Source: an uncultured Treponema sp. (GTDB lineage: Bacteria > Spirochaetota > Spirochaetia > Treponematales > Treponemataceae). From it: 16,229 nt of DNA. The notes under the pieces were generated by a model. The model ran no database searches, was not told where the DNA came from, and saw only the letters and a list, made by a program, of their open reading frames with translations. Location of the stretch: NCBI GenBank assembly GCA_938045195.1, contig CALINC010000022.1:1-16229 (forward strand). Reading direction: 5' to 3'. Positions 1 through 7,851 of the stretch are shown one piece after another (within the stretch, counting starts at the first letter, position 1; every line of letters starts with the position of its first letter). Made by a program: the position numbers and the translations under genes.

Positions 1-81
1 TTTAGCGGATAAGATAAACCGTTTCCTTACAGAACAAGCCGACAGGCTTGATAAAATCTGCGGTTGATGAATTTATAAGAA

Positions 82-1172
82 GGTTTTGAACAATACTTAA
101 AGGAAGGTGTAGCCTCTACAAAGATATTAAAAACCGTATTCCAAAAGGCAGCAGAATTTTTAAGCCGTATTTATAAAAACTTAAAAGAGATAATAGGAAT
201 AAATGATGATATACGCAAAGTATATGATGAGCTTTTAGGAAAAGATAACAGTACCTTAAAACAGGCGGAAGATACCATAAACGAAGAAGAAAGATTAAGG
301 CAATCAAAGAAAAACACAACAGGCAAATATCCATCTGTTGAAGATTACGAAAAAAATAAAATAACTGAAAAGGAATTCTATTAAGAAGTTAGCAATGCGG
401 AAACCCGTCAAGAAGTAAAAGAAAATTTAGAAGAAGTTATTTTACACGGTGATGATTATATTGAATTGTTGGGTGAAGAACTTGAAAAAGCTGCTCAAGT
501 GTATAAAAAAGCTGAAACCGCAGATGTACGCGGAAAACTTTTTAATGGTCAGCAAAATGAAGCTTTTTTAAGTATAATTTCTGATCAAGAAGCTCTAAAA
601 ACATTTATTAAACAATGCGGACAAATGCTACAAAGCAGTAAACACACTGCTTCAAGTATGATGCAGGATACGGCAGATAGCTTTAAGCTTATTGCTGAAA
701 GTATTACAGTCGGTAATACCTATCTCGGCAAAGAACTTGAAAAAACGGTGACTGAAATAATCCGATCAAACACGGAACTGTACCGCAATATTTTTGCAGA
801 AATAAATGGTTATGATACATTGCGTAATTTTACCGATGCGGAAAAAGACAGGGTAAATTTTTTTATGAAACAATTTCAAGCGATAAGGAAACAAAAACAA
901 AAAGCCGATATGAAATTCAAGATGAAATGTTTTTAGACGAGATGGAAGATGATACAAAATTTAATGAATTCTTAAACGAAGCTGCACGAATTTACTTTTT
1001 TGATTTTGATAATTTTAAAGCTATTGATGCAGAAGATGCAGCATACAGCGGTGAAATGAAGCGGAAACAAGATCGCATTTATCACGAGATGCGGAATTTT
1101 TCTTGGAAAGGTGATTCCAAGTTTAGAAAAGATATATATTGCTTTGATATATCATCTTTAAAAATATATTGA
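82..1172 (+). pseudogene. Degraded large phage/ICE-type polyvalent protein, C-terminal part
   Basis: One reading frame runs from about 82 to 864, interrupted only by a TAA at 382-384; the frame carries on in the same phase after it (EVSNAETRQEVKENL...). At a T7 tract (858-864) the sensible reading moves to another frame, giving FYETISSDKETKTKSRYEIQ and continuing to a TGA at 1170-1172, so one T appears lost. The start of the frame reads GFEQYLKEGVASTKILKTVF followed by INDDIRKVYDELL. That pattern resembles the large polyvalent proteins of phages and integrative elements (FEQYL near the start, then a helical stretch, then IND-(D/E)-R-VFD-LL); this family call is from memory. The rest is charged and helical and I do not recognise it. 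There is no ribosome binding site or plausible start. Before 82 the phase changes again: a different frame encodes LADKINRFLTEQADRLDKIC and stops at 65-67, so the 5' side is rearranged or belongs to another decayed gene. It is most likely a remnant of a mobile element. Confidence 0.65.
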
Positions 1173-1287
1173 AAAATAGTTTGATTCAGATTATCTAAAA
1201 AATTTTCCGTTTTTTATTCAATATATACCGCTTAAAATAAATTTAAAAAAACAAAGATTTCCTCTGGTAAAATTCTTAAAACCGTTA

Positions 1288-1293
1288 TATAAT
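1288..1293 (+). promoter_or_regulatory. Possible -10 box (TATAAT) upstream of glgC
   Basis: A perfect TATAAT lies in the AT-rich gap between the broken gene and glgC. No good -35 hexamer sits 16-18 bases upstream (the best is TGGTAA), so this is only a candidate. If it is used, the glgC mRNA would start near 1300 and carry a leader of about 165 nt that includes the folded repeat at 1316-1447. Apart from this box and the repeat, I see nothing in 1173-1315. Confidence 0.3.
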
Positions 1294-1315
1294 AAGAATG
1301 ATAAGAAATGAACAA

Positions 1316-1447
1316 CCCCAACGCAGAGCGTCGGGGTACAATGCTCAATGTTTCGCATTGTATGTTCTCATAAGGTGTTGCAGTCGGCTTTAATACCCTT
1401 TGTTACGGCGAAGAATGCCGGGGTATTAAAGTCTCCGCATGAATAAA
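1316..1447 (+). repeat. Folded intergenic repeat, long copy, upstream of glgC
   Basis: Three hairpins follow one another. First, CCCC-A-ACGC (1316-1324) pairs with GCGT-C-GGGG (1328-1336) around AGA. Second, TACAATGC (1337-1344) pairs perfectly with GCATTGTA (1355-1362). Third, CTTTAATACCC (1388-1398) pairs perfectly with GGGTATTAAAG (1421-1431) and encloses CGGC/GCCG. The start (CCCCxACGCAGAGCGT) and the end (GGTATTAAA, two bases, CTCCGCAxGAATAAA) recur at 10744-10803. The repeat ends just before the glgC ribosome binding site. It is probably a dispersed genomic repeat and could also act as a structured leader or a terminator for upstream transcription. Confidence 0.6.
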
Positions 1448-1464
1448 TAATTTGGGGGAGTTTT

Positions 1465-2736
1465 ATGGCAAAAGTTTTATCTATTATTTTAGGCGGCGGA
1501 AAAGGGACAAGGCTTTTTCCACTTACCATGCACCGCTCAAAACCGGCAGTTCCGTTTGGCGGTAAACACCGTATTATTGATATTCCGCTTTCAAACTGCA
1601 TCAATTCCGGTTTTAGAAATATTTACATTGTAACCCAGTTTAATTCGGCTTCTTTGCACCTGCATATTGCAAAGGCGTATGCGTTTGACAGCTTTTCAAA
1701 CGGTTTTGTCGAAATTCTAGCAGCGGAACAGACCTTTGATAATACGGGTTGGTACGGCGGAACTGCCGACGCTGTAAGAAAAAATCTTCATCATTTTAGA
1801 CACGATAAACCTACCCACTATCTTATTCTTGCAGGCGATCAGCTCTATAGAATGGACTTGAAAAATTTTTTAAAGTTTCATGAAGAATCGAATTCGGACA
1901 TTACCGTTGCCTGTACGCCCGTCAATCGTTTTGACGCTTCCGGTTTCGGTATAATGAAAATAAACAAAGATTCTCAAATAACCGAATTTATGGAAAAGCC
2001 CGGTACCGAAAAAAATATAAGCGATTGGAAAATTCCTGCAAATTCTTCAATTATAGTAAAAAACCCTCAAAACGAATATCTGGCTTCTATGGGAATTTAT
2101 ATTTTTAATGCAAAAGTTATGGAAGAATGTTTAAAAGGGAATTATACCGATTTTGGTAAAGAAATAATTCCTGACTCGCTTAGCAAATACAAGGTTTCGG
2201 CATTTCCGCATAACGGTTATTGGACGGATATCGGAACAATCCGCTCATTCTACGAAGCAACTTTAGACTTAACCGAAATAGAACCTAAGTTTGATTTTTA
2301 TGATGCAGAAAGCCCTATTTATACGCACAATAGAAATTTGCCGACTTCTAAAATCAATTATGCGCAGCTAAATAGAGCAACGTGCAGCGACGGCTGTGTA
2401 ATAACCAATGCCGTAATACATCACTCCGTTATAGGGGTTCGCTCAATTATAGAAAGCGGAAGTTTTTTAGAAGATACAATTTGTATGGGTGCCGACTATT
2501 ACCAAAGCTGTGAAGAAAAAGAAGAAGATATAAAACAAGGCAGACCGCATCTCGGTATTGGAAATAATTGCAGAATACGCTCTGCAATTATCGATAAAAA
2601 TGTGCGGATTGGGAACAATGTTTCAATCGGTCACGGTTCTATTCCGCCTGACGGTGATTACGGCAACTATCACGTTGTTGACGGTATTTATGTAATTGTA
2701 AAGGACACCGTTATACACGATAATACGGTAATTTAA
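1465..2736 (+). CDS. glgC: Glucose-1-phosphate adenylyltransferase (ADP-glucose pyrophosphorylase)
   Basis: Makes ADP-glucose and pyrophosphate from ATP and glucose 1-phosphate, the committed step of bacterial glycogen synthesis in the cytoplasm. The 423-residue protein begins with the nucleotidyltransferase signature GGGKGTRLFPLT (residues 10-21), followed by KPAVPFGGKHRIIDIPLSNC. Later come WYGGTADAV (97-105), GDQLYRMD (124-131), EFMEKP (174-179), LASMGIYIF (206-214) and YWTDIGTI (252-259). From about residue 300 a left-handed beta-helix domain follows, with MGADYYQ at 341-347. Length and motifs fit the plant/cyanobacterial type of GlgC. The ATG at 1465 is preceded by GGGGGAG at 1453-1459. 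The gene stands alone on the plus strand; no other glycogen gene is in the window. It converges on clpC with overlapping stop codons and no terminator between them. Confidence 0.94.
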   Translation: MAKVLSIILGGGKGTRLFPLTMHRSKPAVPFGGKHRIIDIPLSNCINSGFRNIYIVTQFNSASLHLHIAKAYAFDSFSNGFVEILAAEQTFDNTGWYGGTADAVRKNLHHFRHDKPTHYLILAGDQLYRMDLKNFLKFHEESNSDITVACTPVNRFDASGFGIMKINKDSQITEFMEKPGTEKNISDWKIPANSSIIVKNPQNEYLASMGIYIFNAKVMEECLKGNYTDFGKEIIPDSLSKYKVSAFPHNGYWTDIGTIRSFYEATLDLTEIEPKFDFYDAESPIYTHNRNLPTSKINYAQLNRATCSDGCVITNAVIHHSVIGVRSIIESGSFLEDTICMGADYYQSCEEKEEDIKQGRPHLGIGNNCRIRSAIIDKNVRIGNNVSIGHGSIPPDGDYGNYHVVDGIYVIVKDTVIHDNTVI

Positions 2737-5276
2737 ATTTTAAGCTGCTCCGTTTTAACATCTGCAGTACTGTTATGACCGGTTAATAAGGGGAACTGCT
2801 CAGCTGTTTCGATATTTTCAGAATTATTGCTTTTGTGTATCCATATATCAATTTCTCCGCTGCAGCAATCAATAAAAGCTGTTGAACCGCCGGTAAATTC
2901 TTCTGCTATTATTTTTAGTGCCAATACGTCTTCGATTTTTGTTTGTAAAAGATGCCGCATCGGTCTTGCCCCATAAGCGGGATCATAGCCGTTCCGTATA
3001 AAATATTTTTCCGCTTCTTCCGAAATCTCTATAAACAAATTCCGTTTGATTAACCGTTCGGCAATTTTTTCTATTTCGAGTTTAAAAATGCGCCTTATGC
3101 TTTCTTTGTCAAGCGGTTTAAAAACCAGAATATCATCAATGCGGTTTATAAATTCCGGAGAAAAAAAGTTTTTTATTTCATTTACGGCATTCGCCTTTAT
3201 TTCAGAATATGCCATAACGCCCGAACCCGTAAGATTAAAACCAACCTGTTGCTCTTTTATTATTGATTTAGAGCCGGCATTGCTTGTCATTATTATAATA
3301 GTATTTTTAAAATTGACAACTTTTCCTCGGCTGTCCCTCAATTCTCCTTCCTCAAGAATTTGCAAAAGAATATTAAATACATCAGGGTGAGCCTTTTCGA
3401 CTTCGTCTAAAAGGACAACCGAATAAGGATTACGCCTCACCTTTTCCGTTAAAAGTCCTCCGTTTTCAAAACCGACATAGCCCGGAGGTGCTCCTATCAG
3501 TTTTGCAGCATTATGTTTTTCCATATAGTCGCTCATATCAATTCTGATTAAAGCATCTTTTGTTCCGAATAAAAATTCTGCGAGGGTTTTTGCAAGCAGG
3601 GTTTTACCCACGCCGGTCGGTCCTAAAAACAAGAACGAGCCTATAGGTCTGTCAGGCGAAGAAATGTTTGCCCTCGAACGTCTTATCGCATTTGCTATTA
3701 AAGAAACCGATTCATCTTGTCCGATTACGGTCTTTTTTAATTCATCTTCAATTTGTAAAATACGTTTTGTTTCATTACTCGATAATTTTTCAGTTGGAAT
3801 ATCGGTCATAATGGAAATAACAGAAGCTACATCGTCGGCATCAATGTTATGAACAAGATGCTTGGATGGATTTGTCCATCGCATTTTTATTTCTGCGAGA
3901 TTATTTTTTAAAACCAGTACTTCGTCCCGTATTAAGGCAGCCCGCTCATAATTTTGTAATTCAACCAATTCGTTTTTTTCTTCTGACAGCTGTTTGATTT
4001 TTTTTTCAATTTCAAAAAGTTCTGCCGGTCTTTTATCGACGGCAGTTTTTTTCATAGCTCCAAGCTCATCTAAAACATCTATCGCCTTATCGGGAAAAAA
4101 TCTTTCCGTGATATACCGCTTGGAATATTCAACTATTTTATGTAAGGCTTCTTCACTGTAAACTACATTGTGATGTTCTTCATATTTTGATTTTATTCCT
4201 AAAAGAATTTTATATGTTTCGTCTATTGACGGCTCTTTTACATTGATTGTTTGAAAGCGGCGTTCCAAGGCTCCATCATGTTGGAAATACCGCCTATACT
4301 CATCAATTGTAGTTGCCCCTATGCACTGAATTTCACCGCGGGCAAGAGCAGGTTTTAATATGTTTGCGGCATCCATAGCCCCTTGCGTCCCGCCGGTACC
4401 GATAATATTGTGTAATTCATCTATAAATAAAATAATGTTTTTATTATCTTTTACTTCGGTGATAATTTGTTTTAACCTTTCTTCAAACTGTCCGCGGTAT
4501 TTTGTTCCTGCAATAATAGAACCTAAATCTAAAGAAATAATTTTTTTGTTTAAAAGATTGTGAGGGACATTTTCGTTAATTATTGCAAATGCCAAACCTT
4601 CAACTATTGAAGTTTTACCTATTCCGGGTTCACCTATCAGAACGGGATTATTTTTTGTACGCCTTGAAAGAATTTGAATCATTCGTTTAATTTCTTTTTC
4701 ACGGCCGATGACGGGGTCAAGCAGTCCGTTTTGCACGATACCGGTTAAATCTCTTCCGTACTCGCTTAGTGCGGTAGATCTTTGTTTTTGGCTTTCCGTT
4801 TGCTCATGCCTTGTTTGTCCTTTTTGCTGCCATTCATTAGGAGAACTCAGTTTAAGGGCGGCAGCTCTTACGTCGTCGAGATAAATATTATAGCGGATAA
4901 AAAATTTTGAAAGAATTGAACATTCTTCTCTGGATAACGCTATCAAAATATGTTCCGTTCCGATATAATTATGCCGCATCGTTCGAGATTCTATTGCCGC
5001 CGTATCCAGTAAAGTTTTAATACGTCTTGAGGGGGGAATTTCGCCCATTATTTTATTGCCTTTACGGATAATAACATTTTGTTCTGCCATTACCTGCAAA
5101 TTAAGAATATCAATATTGAGGCTTTTTAATATTTCATAACCGCGCCCTACCTTATTTTTTAATAAAGCCGTCAGTACATGCTCAGGCTGAAAAAAATCGG
5201 CATTAACCTTTTTAGCTTCTTCTTGCCCGAAGACCATCAATAATTTATTTGCATTTTGCGAAAGCCCATGAAACAT
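2733..5276 (-). CDS. clpC: ClpC-type AAA+ protease ATPase subunit
   Basis: A ring-forming HSP100 unfoldase that feeds proteins to ClpP. I choose the ATG at 5276 (product MFHGLSQNANKLL..., 847 aa) over the upstream TTG at 5288: GGAG lies six bases before that ATG and ClpC proteins usually begin MFxGL. Residue numbers follow this start. A double Clp-N domain covers about 1-145. The first AAA+ module has Walker A GEPGIGKTS (215-223) and Walker B ILFIDELHN (282-290). A UVR-like helical stretch (ELVELQNYERAALIRDE, about 436-452) is typical of ClpC. The second module has GPTGVGKTLL (552-561), LLDEVEKAH (622-630) and GAR sensor 2 (769-771). VGF at 678-680 matches the ClpP-docking loop, so ClpP partnership is inferred. 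The C-terminal tail after about 800 is divergent. No ctsR or mcsA gene adjoins it. It has its own strong promoter, so it need not depend on the GNAT gene upstream. Confidence 0.93.
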   Translation of the reverse strand: MFHGLSQNANKLLMVFGQEEAKKVNADFFQPEHVLTALLKNKVGRGYEILKSLNIDILNLQVMAEQNVIIRKGNKIMGEIPPSRRIKTLLDTAAIESRTMRHNYIGTEHILIALSREECSILSKFFIRYNIYLDDVRAAALKLSSPNEWQQKGQTRHEQTESQKQRSTALSEYGRDLTGIVQNGLLDPVIGREKEIKRMIQILSRRTKNNPVLIGEPGIGKTSIVEGLAFAIINENVPHNLLNKKIISLDLGSIIAGTKYRGQFEERLKQIITEVKDNKNIILFIDELHNIIGTGGTQGAMDAANILKPALARGEIQCIGATTIDEYRRYFQHDGALERRFQTINVKEPSIDETYKILLGIKSKYEEHHNVVYSEEALHKIVEYSKRYITERFFPDKAIDVLDELGAMKKTAVDKRPAELFEIEKKIKQLSEEKNELVELQNYERAALIRDEVLVLKNNLAEIKMRWTNPSKHLVHNIDADDVASVISIMTDIPTEKLSSNETKRILQIEDELKKTVIGQDESVSLIANAIRRSRANISSPDRPIGSFLFLGPTGVGKTLLAKTLAEFLFGTKDALIRIDMSDYMEKHNAAKLIGAPPGYVGFENGGLLTEKVRRNPYSVVLLDEVEKAHPDVFNILLQILEEGELRDSRGKVVNFKNTIIIMTSNAGSKSIIKEQQVGFNLTGSGVMAYSEIKANAVNEIKNFFSPEFINRIDDILVFKPLDKESIRRIFKLEIEKIAERLIKRNLFIEISEEAEKYFIRNGYDPAYGARPMRHLLQTKIEDVLALKIIAEEFTGGSTAFIDCCSGEIDIWIHKSNNSENIETAEQFPLLTGHNSTADVKTEQLKI

Positions 5277-5295
5277 TATATTCTCCAAACGTGGA

Positions 5296-5324
5296 ATGAT
5301 AACACTAATTTAGTTTTGTGTCAA
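5296..5324 (-). promoter_or_regulatory. Sigma70-type promoter of clpC
   Basis: On the minus strand, TTGACA (5324-5319) and TATCAT (5301-5296) are separated by exactly 17 bases. Transcription would start near 5289, leaving a leader of about 13 nt that contains the GGAG ribosome binding site of clpC. I see no CIRCE-like inverted repeat. Confidence 0.75.
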
Positions 5325-5348
5325 TGTTTTGCATCTTTTTCGAATCTT

Positions 5349-6482
5349 TTATTTTAAATGATATTGGTAAATTCTATAGACAATATCTCTAACAGCACCC
5401 GTTTTTTCTATATCCGTTATCATTGGAATATTATACTCCCAGATTGTGGAACCTTCGCCCTCGATATAGCCTTTGGCGCAGGCATTGTGATAAAGGCTTG
5501 TATAAATCGCAGCTGAAACACCCTTGTTGTGATATTCAGGATCGACAAATAAAACGAAAGTTCTTATGCGTTTCATTTTAGTTTTATAGTACAGAAATTT
5601 AAAAATACCGAATGGAAATAATTTTCCGTTAAGATGTCTTAAAACGTCGTTGTAATCCGGCAATGTAATATTAAAACCTATAGGTTTACCATCATTTGTT
5701 CTTGCAATAAATATTAAATCGGAATCGGCATATTGAATAAGCTGCTTTACAACCATATCAATTTCTTTGCGCGTCATCGGCATAAAATCTTCCCATTCTT
5801 CAGGCTCCGAATTCAAAAGAATTTGATGAATGGCACCAGCATCCCGCTCGATACCGTCTTTTAAATTTATTTTATCGATATGAAACCCGTAGCGTTTTGA
5901 AACAAGCGGAACAAGACGCATATAGCGTTCTATATTTATTTTATCCAGCTTTGAATGATACGCATAACAATCCCAATATTTTTCAAAACCGTATTTAACA
6001 AAAAAATCGTTATAATATGGTTTGTTATATGTATTCATAATATATGTACGGTTTGCAAAATTATCGGTTATAAAACCCCGATTATCTTCACCGCCGGGCA
6101 GAGATAAGGGACCTTTTATTCTATCCATTCCTTTTTCCAAGAACCATTCTTTTGCTGCATCAAGCATTATTTTTGCAGCTTCGTAATCTTCAATACATTC
6201 AAATTGAGAAATATAGCCGACTTTTAAATTTTTATAATTATTAAGCTGTTCGTCTATACCAAATAATATTCTTCCGATAGTTTCACCATCGCGTTGAGCA
6301 ATCATTTTAACATGCGGTCCTACATCGCATAAAGAATTTCCTATGCCGCAAACGTATTTTTTATATTCGCTTATAATGGGCGGTACCCACGAACTATCGT
6401 TTTTATATAATGTAAAAGGCAGACGGGCAAATTCGTCTAATAATGATCTGCCTGTTACCTCATGTAAAACAATGTTATTCAT
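5349..6482 (-). CDS. YghO-like GNAT-fold protein, function unknown
   Basis: A 377-residue protein starting at the ATG at 6482, which has AGAGG seven bases upstream; an in-frame ATG at 6530 lacks such a site. The N-terminal part reads LPFTLYKNDSSWVPPIISEY, then VKMIAQRDGETIGRILFGID, followed by GYISQFECIEDYEAAKIML and MDRIKGPLSLPGGEDNRGF. This order (Y-ND-WVPP, a GNAT-like beta pair with GRI, F-F-E, then RGP) matches the two-domain YghO-like family as I remember it. The C-terminal half has a second GNAT-like core, with IFIARTNDGKPIGFNITLPD followed by VLFVDPEYHNKGVSAAIYTS. YHNKGVSAAIY stands in the acetyl-CoA-binding position, but the canonical RxxGxG/A motif is not clearly present. Acyltransferase activity is therefore plausible and unproven, and the substrate is unknown. 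It lies between trpS and clpC on the same strand, with no terminator visible on either side. Confidence 0.72.
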   Translation of the reverse strand: MNNIVLHEVTGRSLLDEFARLPFTLYKNDSSWVPPIISEYKKYVCGIGNSLCDVGPHVKMIAQRDGETIGRILFGIDEQLNNYKNLKVGYISQFECIEDYEAAKIMLDAAKEWFLEKGMDRIKGPLSLPGGEDNRGFITDNFANRTYIMNTYNKPYYNDFFVKYGFEKYWDCYAYHSKLDKINIERYMRLVPLVSKRYGFHIDKINLKDGIERDAGAIHQILLNSEPEEWEDFMPMTRKEIDMVVKQLIQYADSDLIFIARTNDGKPIGFNITLPDYNDVLRHLNGKLFPFGIFKFLYYKTKMKRIRTFVLFVDPEYHNKGVSAAIYTSLYHNACAKGYIEGEGSTIWEYNIPMITDIEKTGAVRDIVYRIYQYHLK

Positions 6483-6520
6483 AATAAACCTCTTTTTAAT
6501 TAAAGCCTGTACAAAAGATA

Positions 6521-6549
6521 AAGCTAGCATTTTGTAAGATTTTTGTCAA
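6521..6549 (-). promoter_or_regulatory. Possible promoter of the GNAT-fold gene
   Basis: On the minus strand a perfect TTGACA (6549-6544) is followed after 17 bases by TAGCTT (6526-6521), a weak -10 match. The -35 box lies in the loop and arm of a small inverted repeat, AAGATT (6536-6541) with AATCTT (6548-6553). It fits the 105-bp gap after trpS, but read-through from trpS is also possible. Confidence 0.45.
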
Positions 6550-6587
6550 TCTTATCAACCAATAAAAATGATTTATAAAATTCAAAT

Positions 6588-7640
6588 TTAAAATAAATTT
6601 TTAAAATAATTTATTCCCATTGCATCCCGAACTTGTGTTAAAGTCTCTGCGGCTTTTTTTCCAGCCTTTTCAGTGCCGGTTTTTAGAATTTCATAAACAT
6701 AGGGAATATTATTTTGCAGAGCTTCCCGTTTTGCTCTAATTGGAGAAAGTTCTTCTTGAAGGACGTTATTTAAAAATTTTTTTATTTTAACGTCGCCCAA
6801 GCCGCCTTTTTTGTAATGAGCTTTAACTTCGTCAAGGCAAGTGTATTCATTCCAAAATTCTGCAAAATGTTCGTTCCGGGCAAATGCGTCAAGGTAGGTA
6901 AAAACGGGATTGCCATCAACTTGTCCCGGATCCTCAATACGAAGATGATTAGGGTCGGTAAACATACCCATAACTTTCTTCTTTATTTCTTCGGAACTGT
7001 CTGAAATATAAATACAATTGCCGAGTGATTTACTCATTTTGGCTTTTCCGTCAGTTCCCGGAAGTCTGCTGCACGCTTTATTACCGGATAAAAGTTCTTT
7101 AGGTTCAACTAAGGTTTCTCCATAAAGCGAGTTAAAACTGCGGACTATTTCACGGGTTTGTTCTATCATAGGAAGCTGGTCTTCTCCGACAGGAATTGTT
7201 GTCGCCTTAAAAGCCGTTATATCGGCGGCTTGGCTTATAGGATACGTTAAAAATCCCACAGGCAGTGTATTTTGAAAATTACGCATTTGAATTTCCGCTT
7301 TTACGGTAGGGTTTCTCTCAAGCCGTGCGAGGCTTACAAGATTCATATAATAAAAGGAGAGTTCGCAAAGTTCCGGAATATGGGTCTGCACTAGAATAGT
7401 CGATTTTTCGGGATCTATTCCGCAAGAAAGATAGTCAAGTGCAACTTCAATTAAATTTTTTCTTATTTTATCAAGATTATCGGCATTGTCGGTAATTGCT
7501 TGCGCGTCGGCAATCATTATATAAATTTCATCATATTCACCGGAATTTTGCAAAGCAGCCCGATTTTTTAGAGAGCCGGCATAATGCCCTATGTGAAGTT
7601 TTCCTGTAGGGCGGTCGCCCGTTAAAATAATCTTTTTCAT
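6588..7640 (-). CDS. trpS: Tryptophanyl-tRNA synthetase
   Basis: Charges tRNA-Trp with tryptophan using ATP. This is a class I synthetase of 350 aa, a usual bacterial length. The ATP-binding signature is HIGH at residues 16-19, after GDRPTGKL. KMSKS is at 201-205, followed by LGN. Other family stretches are LTYPISQAADITAF (131-144) and VGEDQLPMIEQTREI (151-165), which line the tryptophan and dimer region. The ATG at 7640 is preceded by AGGG with suitable spacing. It is the first gene of the minus-strand group and diverges from uvrA. Its promoter is about 100 bases upstream, so the mRNA has a leader that could carry regulation; I recognise no T-box. Confidence 0.97.
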   Translation of the reverse strand: MKKIILTGDRPTGKLHIGHYAGSLKNRAALQNSGEYDEIYIMIADAQAITDNADNLDKIRKNLIEVALDYLSCGIDPEKSTILVQTHIPELCELSFYYMNLVSLARLERNPTVKAEIQMRNFQNTLPVGFLTYPISQAADITAFKATTIPVGEDQLPMIEQTREIVRSFNSLYGETLVEPKELLSGNKACSRLPGTDGKAKMSKSLGNCIYISDSSEEIKKKVMGMFTDPNHLRIEDPGQVDGNPVFTYLDAFARNEHFAEFWNEYTCLDEVKAHYKKGGLGDVKIKKFLNNVLQEELSPIRAKREALQNNIPYVYEILKTGTEKAGKKAAETLTQVRDAMGINYFKNLF

Positions 7641-7748
7641 ATTTTCCCTTAAACCTTACATTCTTGATTTTAAATAGTTACAATATCATATTCTTCCGTA
7701 TTTGTACGATTTTCTATGTATGCAACCATATTTAACCGCAGCATGTAG

Positions 7749-7777
7749 AGTATAAACTACAGAGGAGACTTTTTCAA
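7749..7777 (-). promoter_or_regulatory. Sigma70-type promoter of trpS
   Basis: On the minus strand, TTGAAA (7777-7772) and TATACT (7754-7749) are 17 bases apart. Transcription would start near 7742, giving a leader of about 100 nt before the trpS ATG. The -10 box lies in the loop of a short inverted repeat, TGTAG (7744-7748) and CTACA (7757-7761). Confidence 0.6.
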
Positions 7778-7814
7778 GGTATGCAGGCAGAAATTTTTAA
7801 ACAAAATTACCTTC

Positions 7815-7843
7815 TTCCCAAATATACGGTTTTCTTATATAAT
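7815..7843 (+). promoter_or_regulatory. Promoter of uvrA, probably giving a leaderless mRNA
   Basis: TATAAT at 7838-7843 is perfect; TTCCCA at 7815-7820 lies 17 bases upstream and matches the -35 consensus at four of six positions. A start seven or eight bases after the -10 box would fall at 7850-7851, directly before the uvrA ATG at 7852. There is no purine-rich ribosome binding site between the -10 box and the ATG. Confidence 0.5.
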
Positions 7844-7851
7844 TACAATTT

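Noticed and set aside
1130..1162. GATATAT/ATATATC inverted repeat at the end of the broken gene
   Set aside because: It is short, entirely AT-rich apart from its end bases and lacks a U-tract; chance is likely in this base composition.
5277..5288. TTG start for clpC at 5288
   Set aside because: The GGAG ribosome binding site overlaps those extra codons and is correctly placed for ATG 5276; ClpC proteins normally begin MFxGL.
6483..6530. Upstream ATG at 6530 for the GNAT-fold gene
   Set aside because: It lacks a ribosome binding site and would put the likely -10 region inside the coding sequence; ATG 6482 has AGAGG at good spacing.
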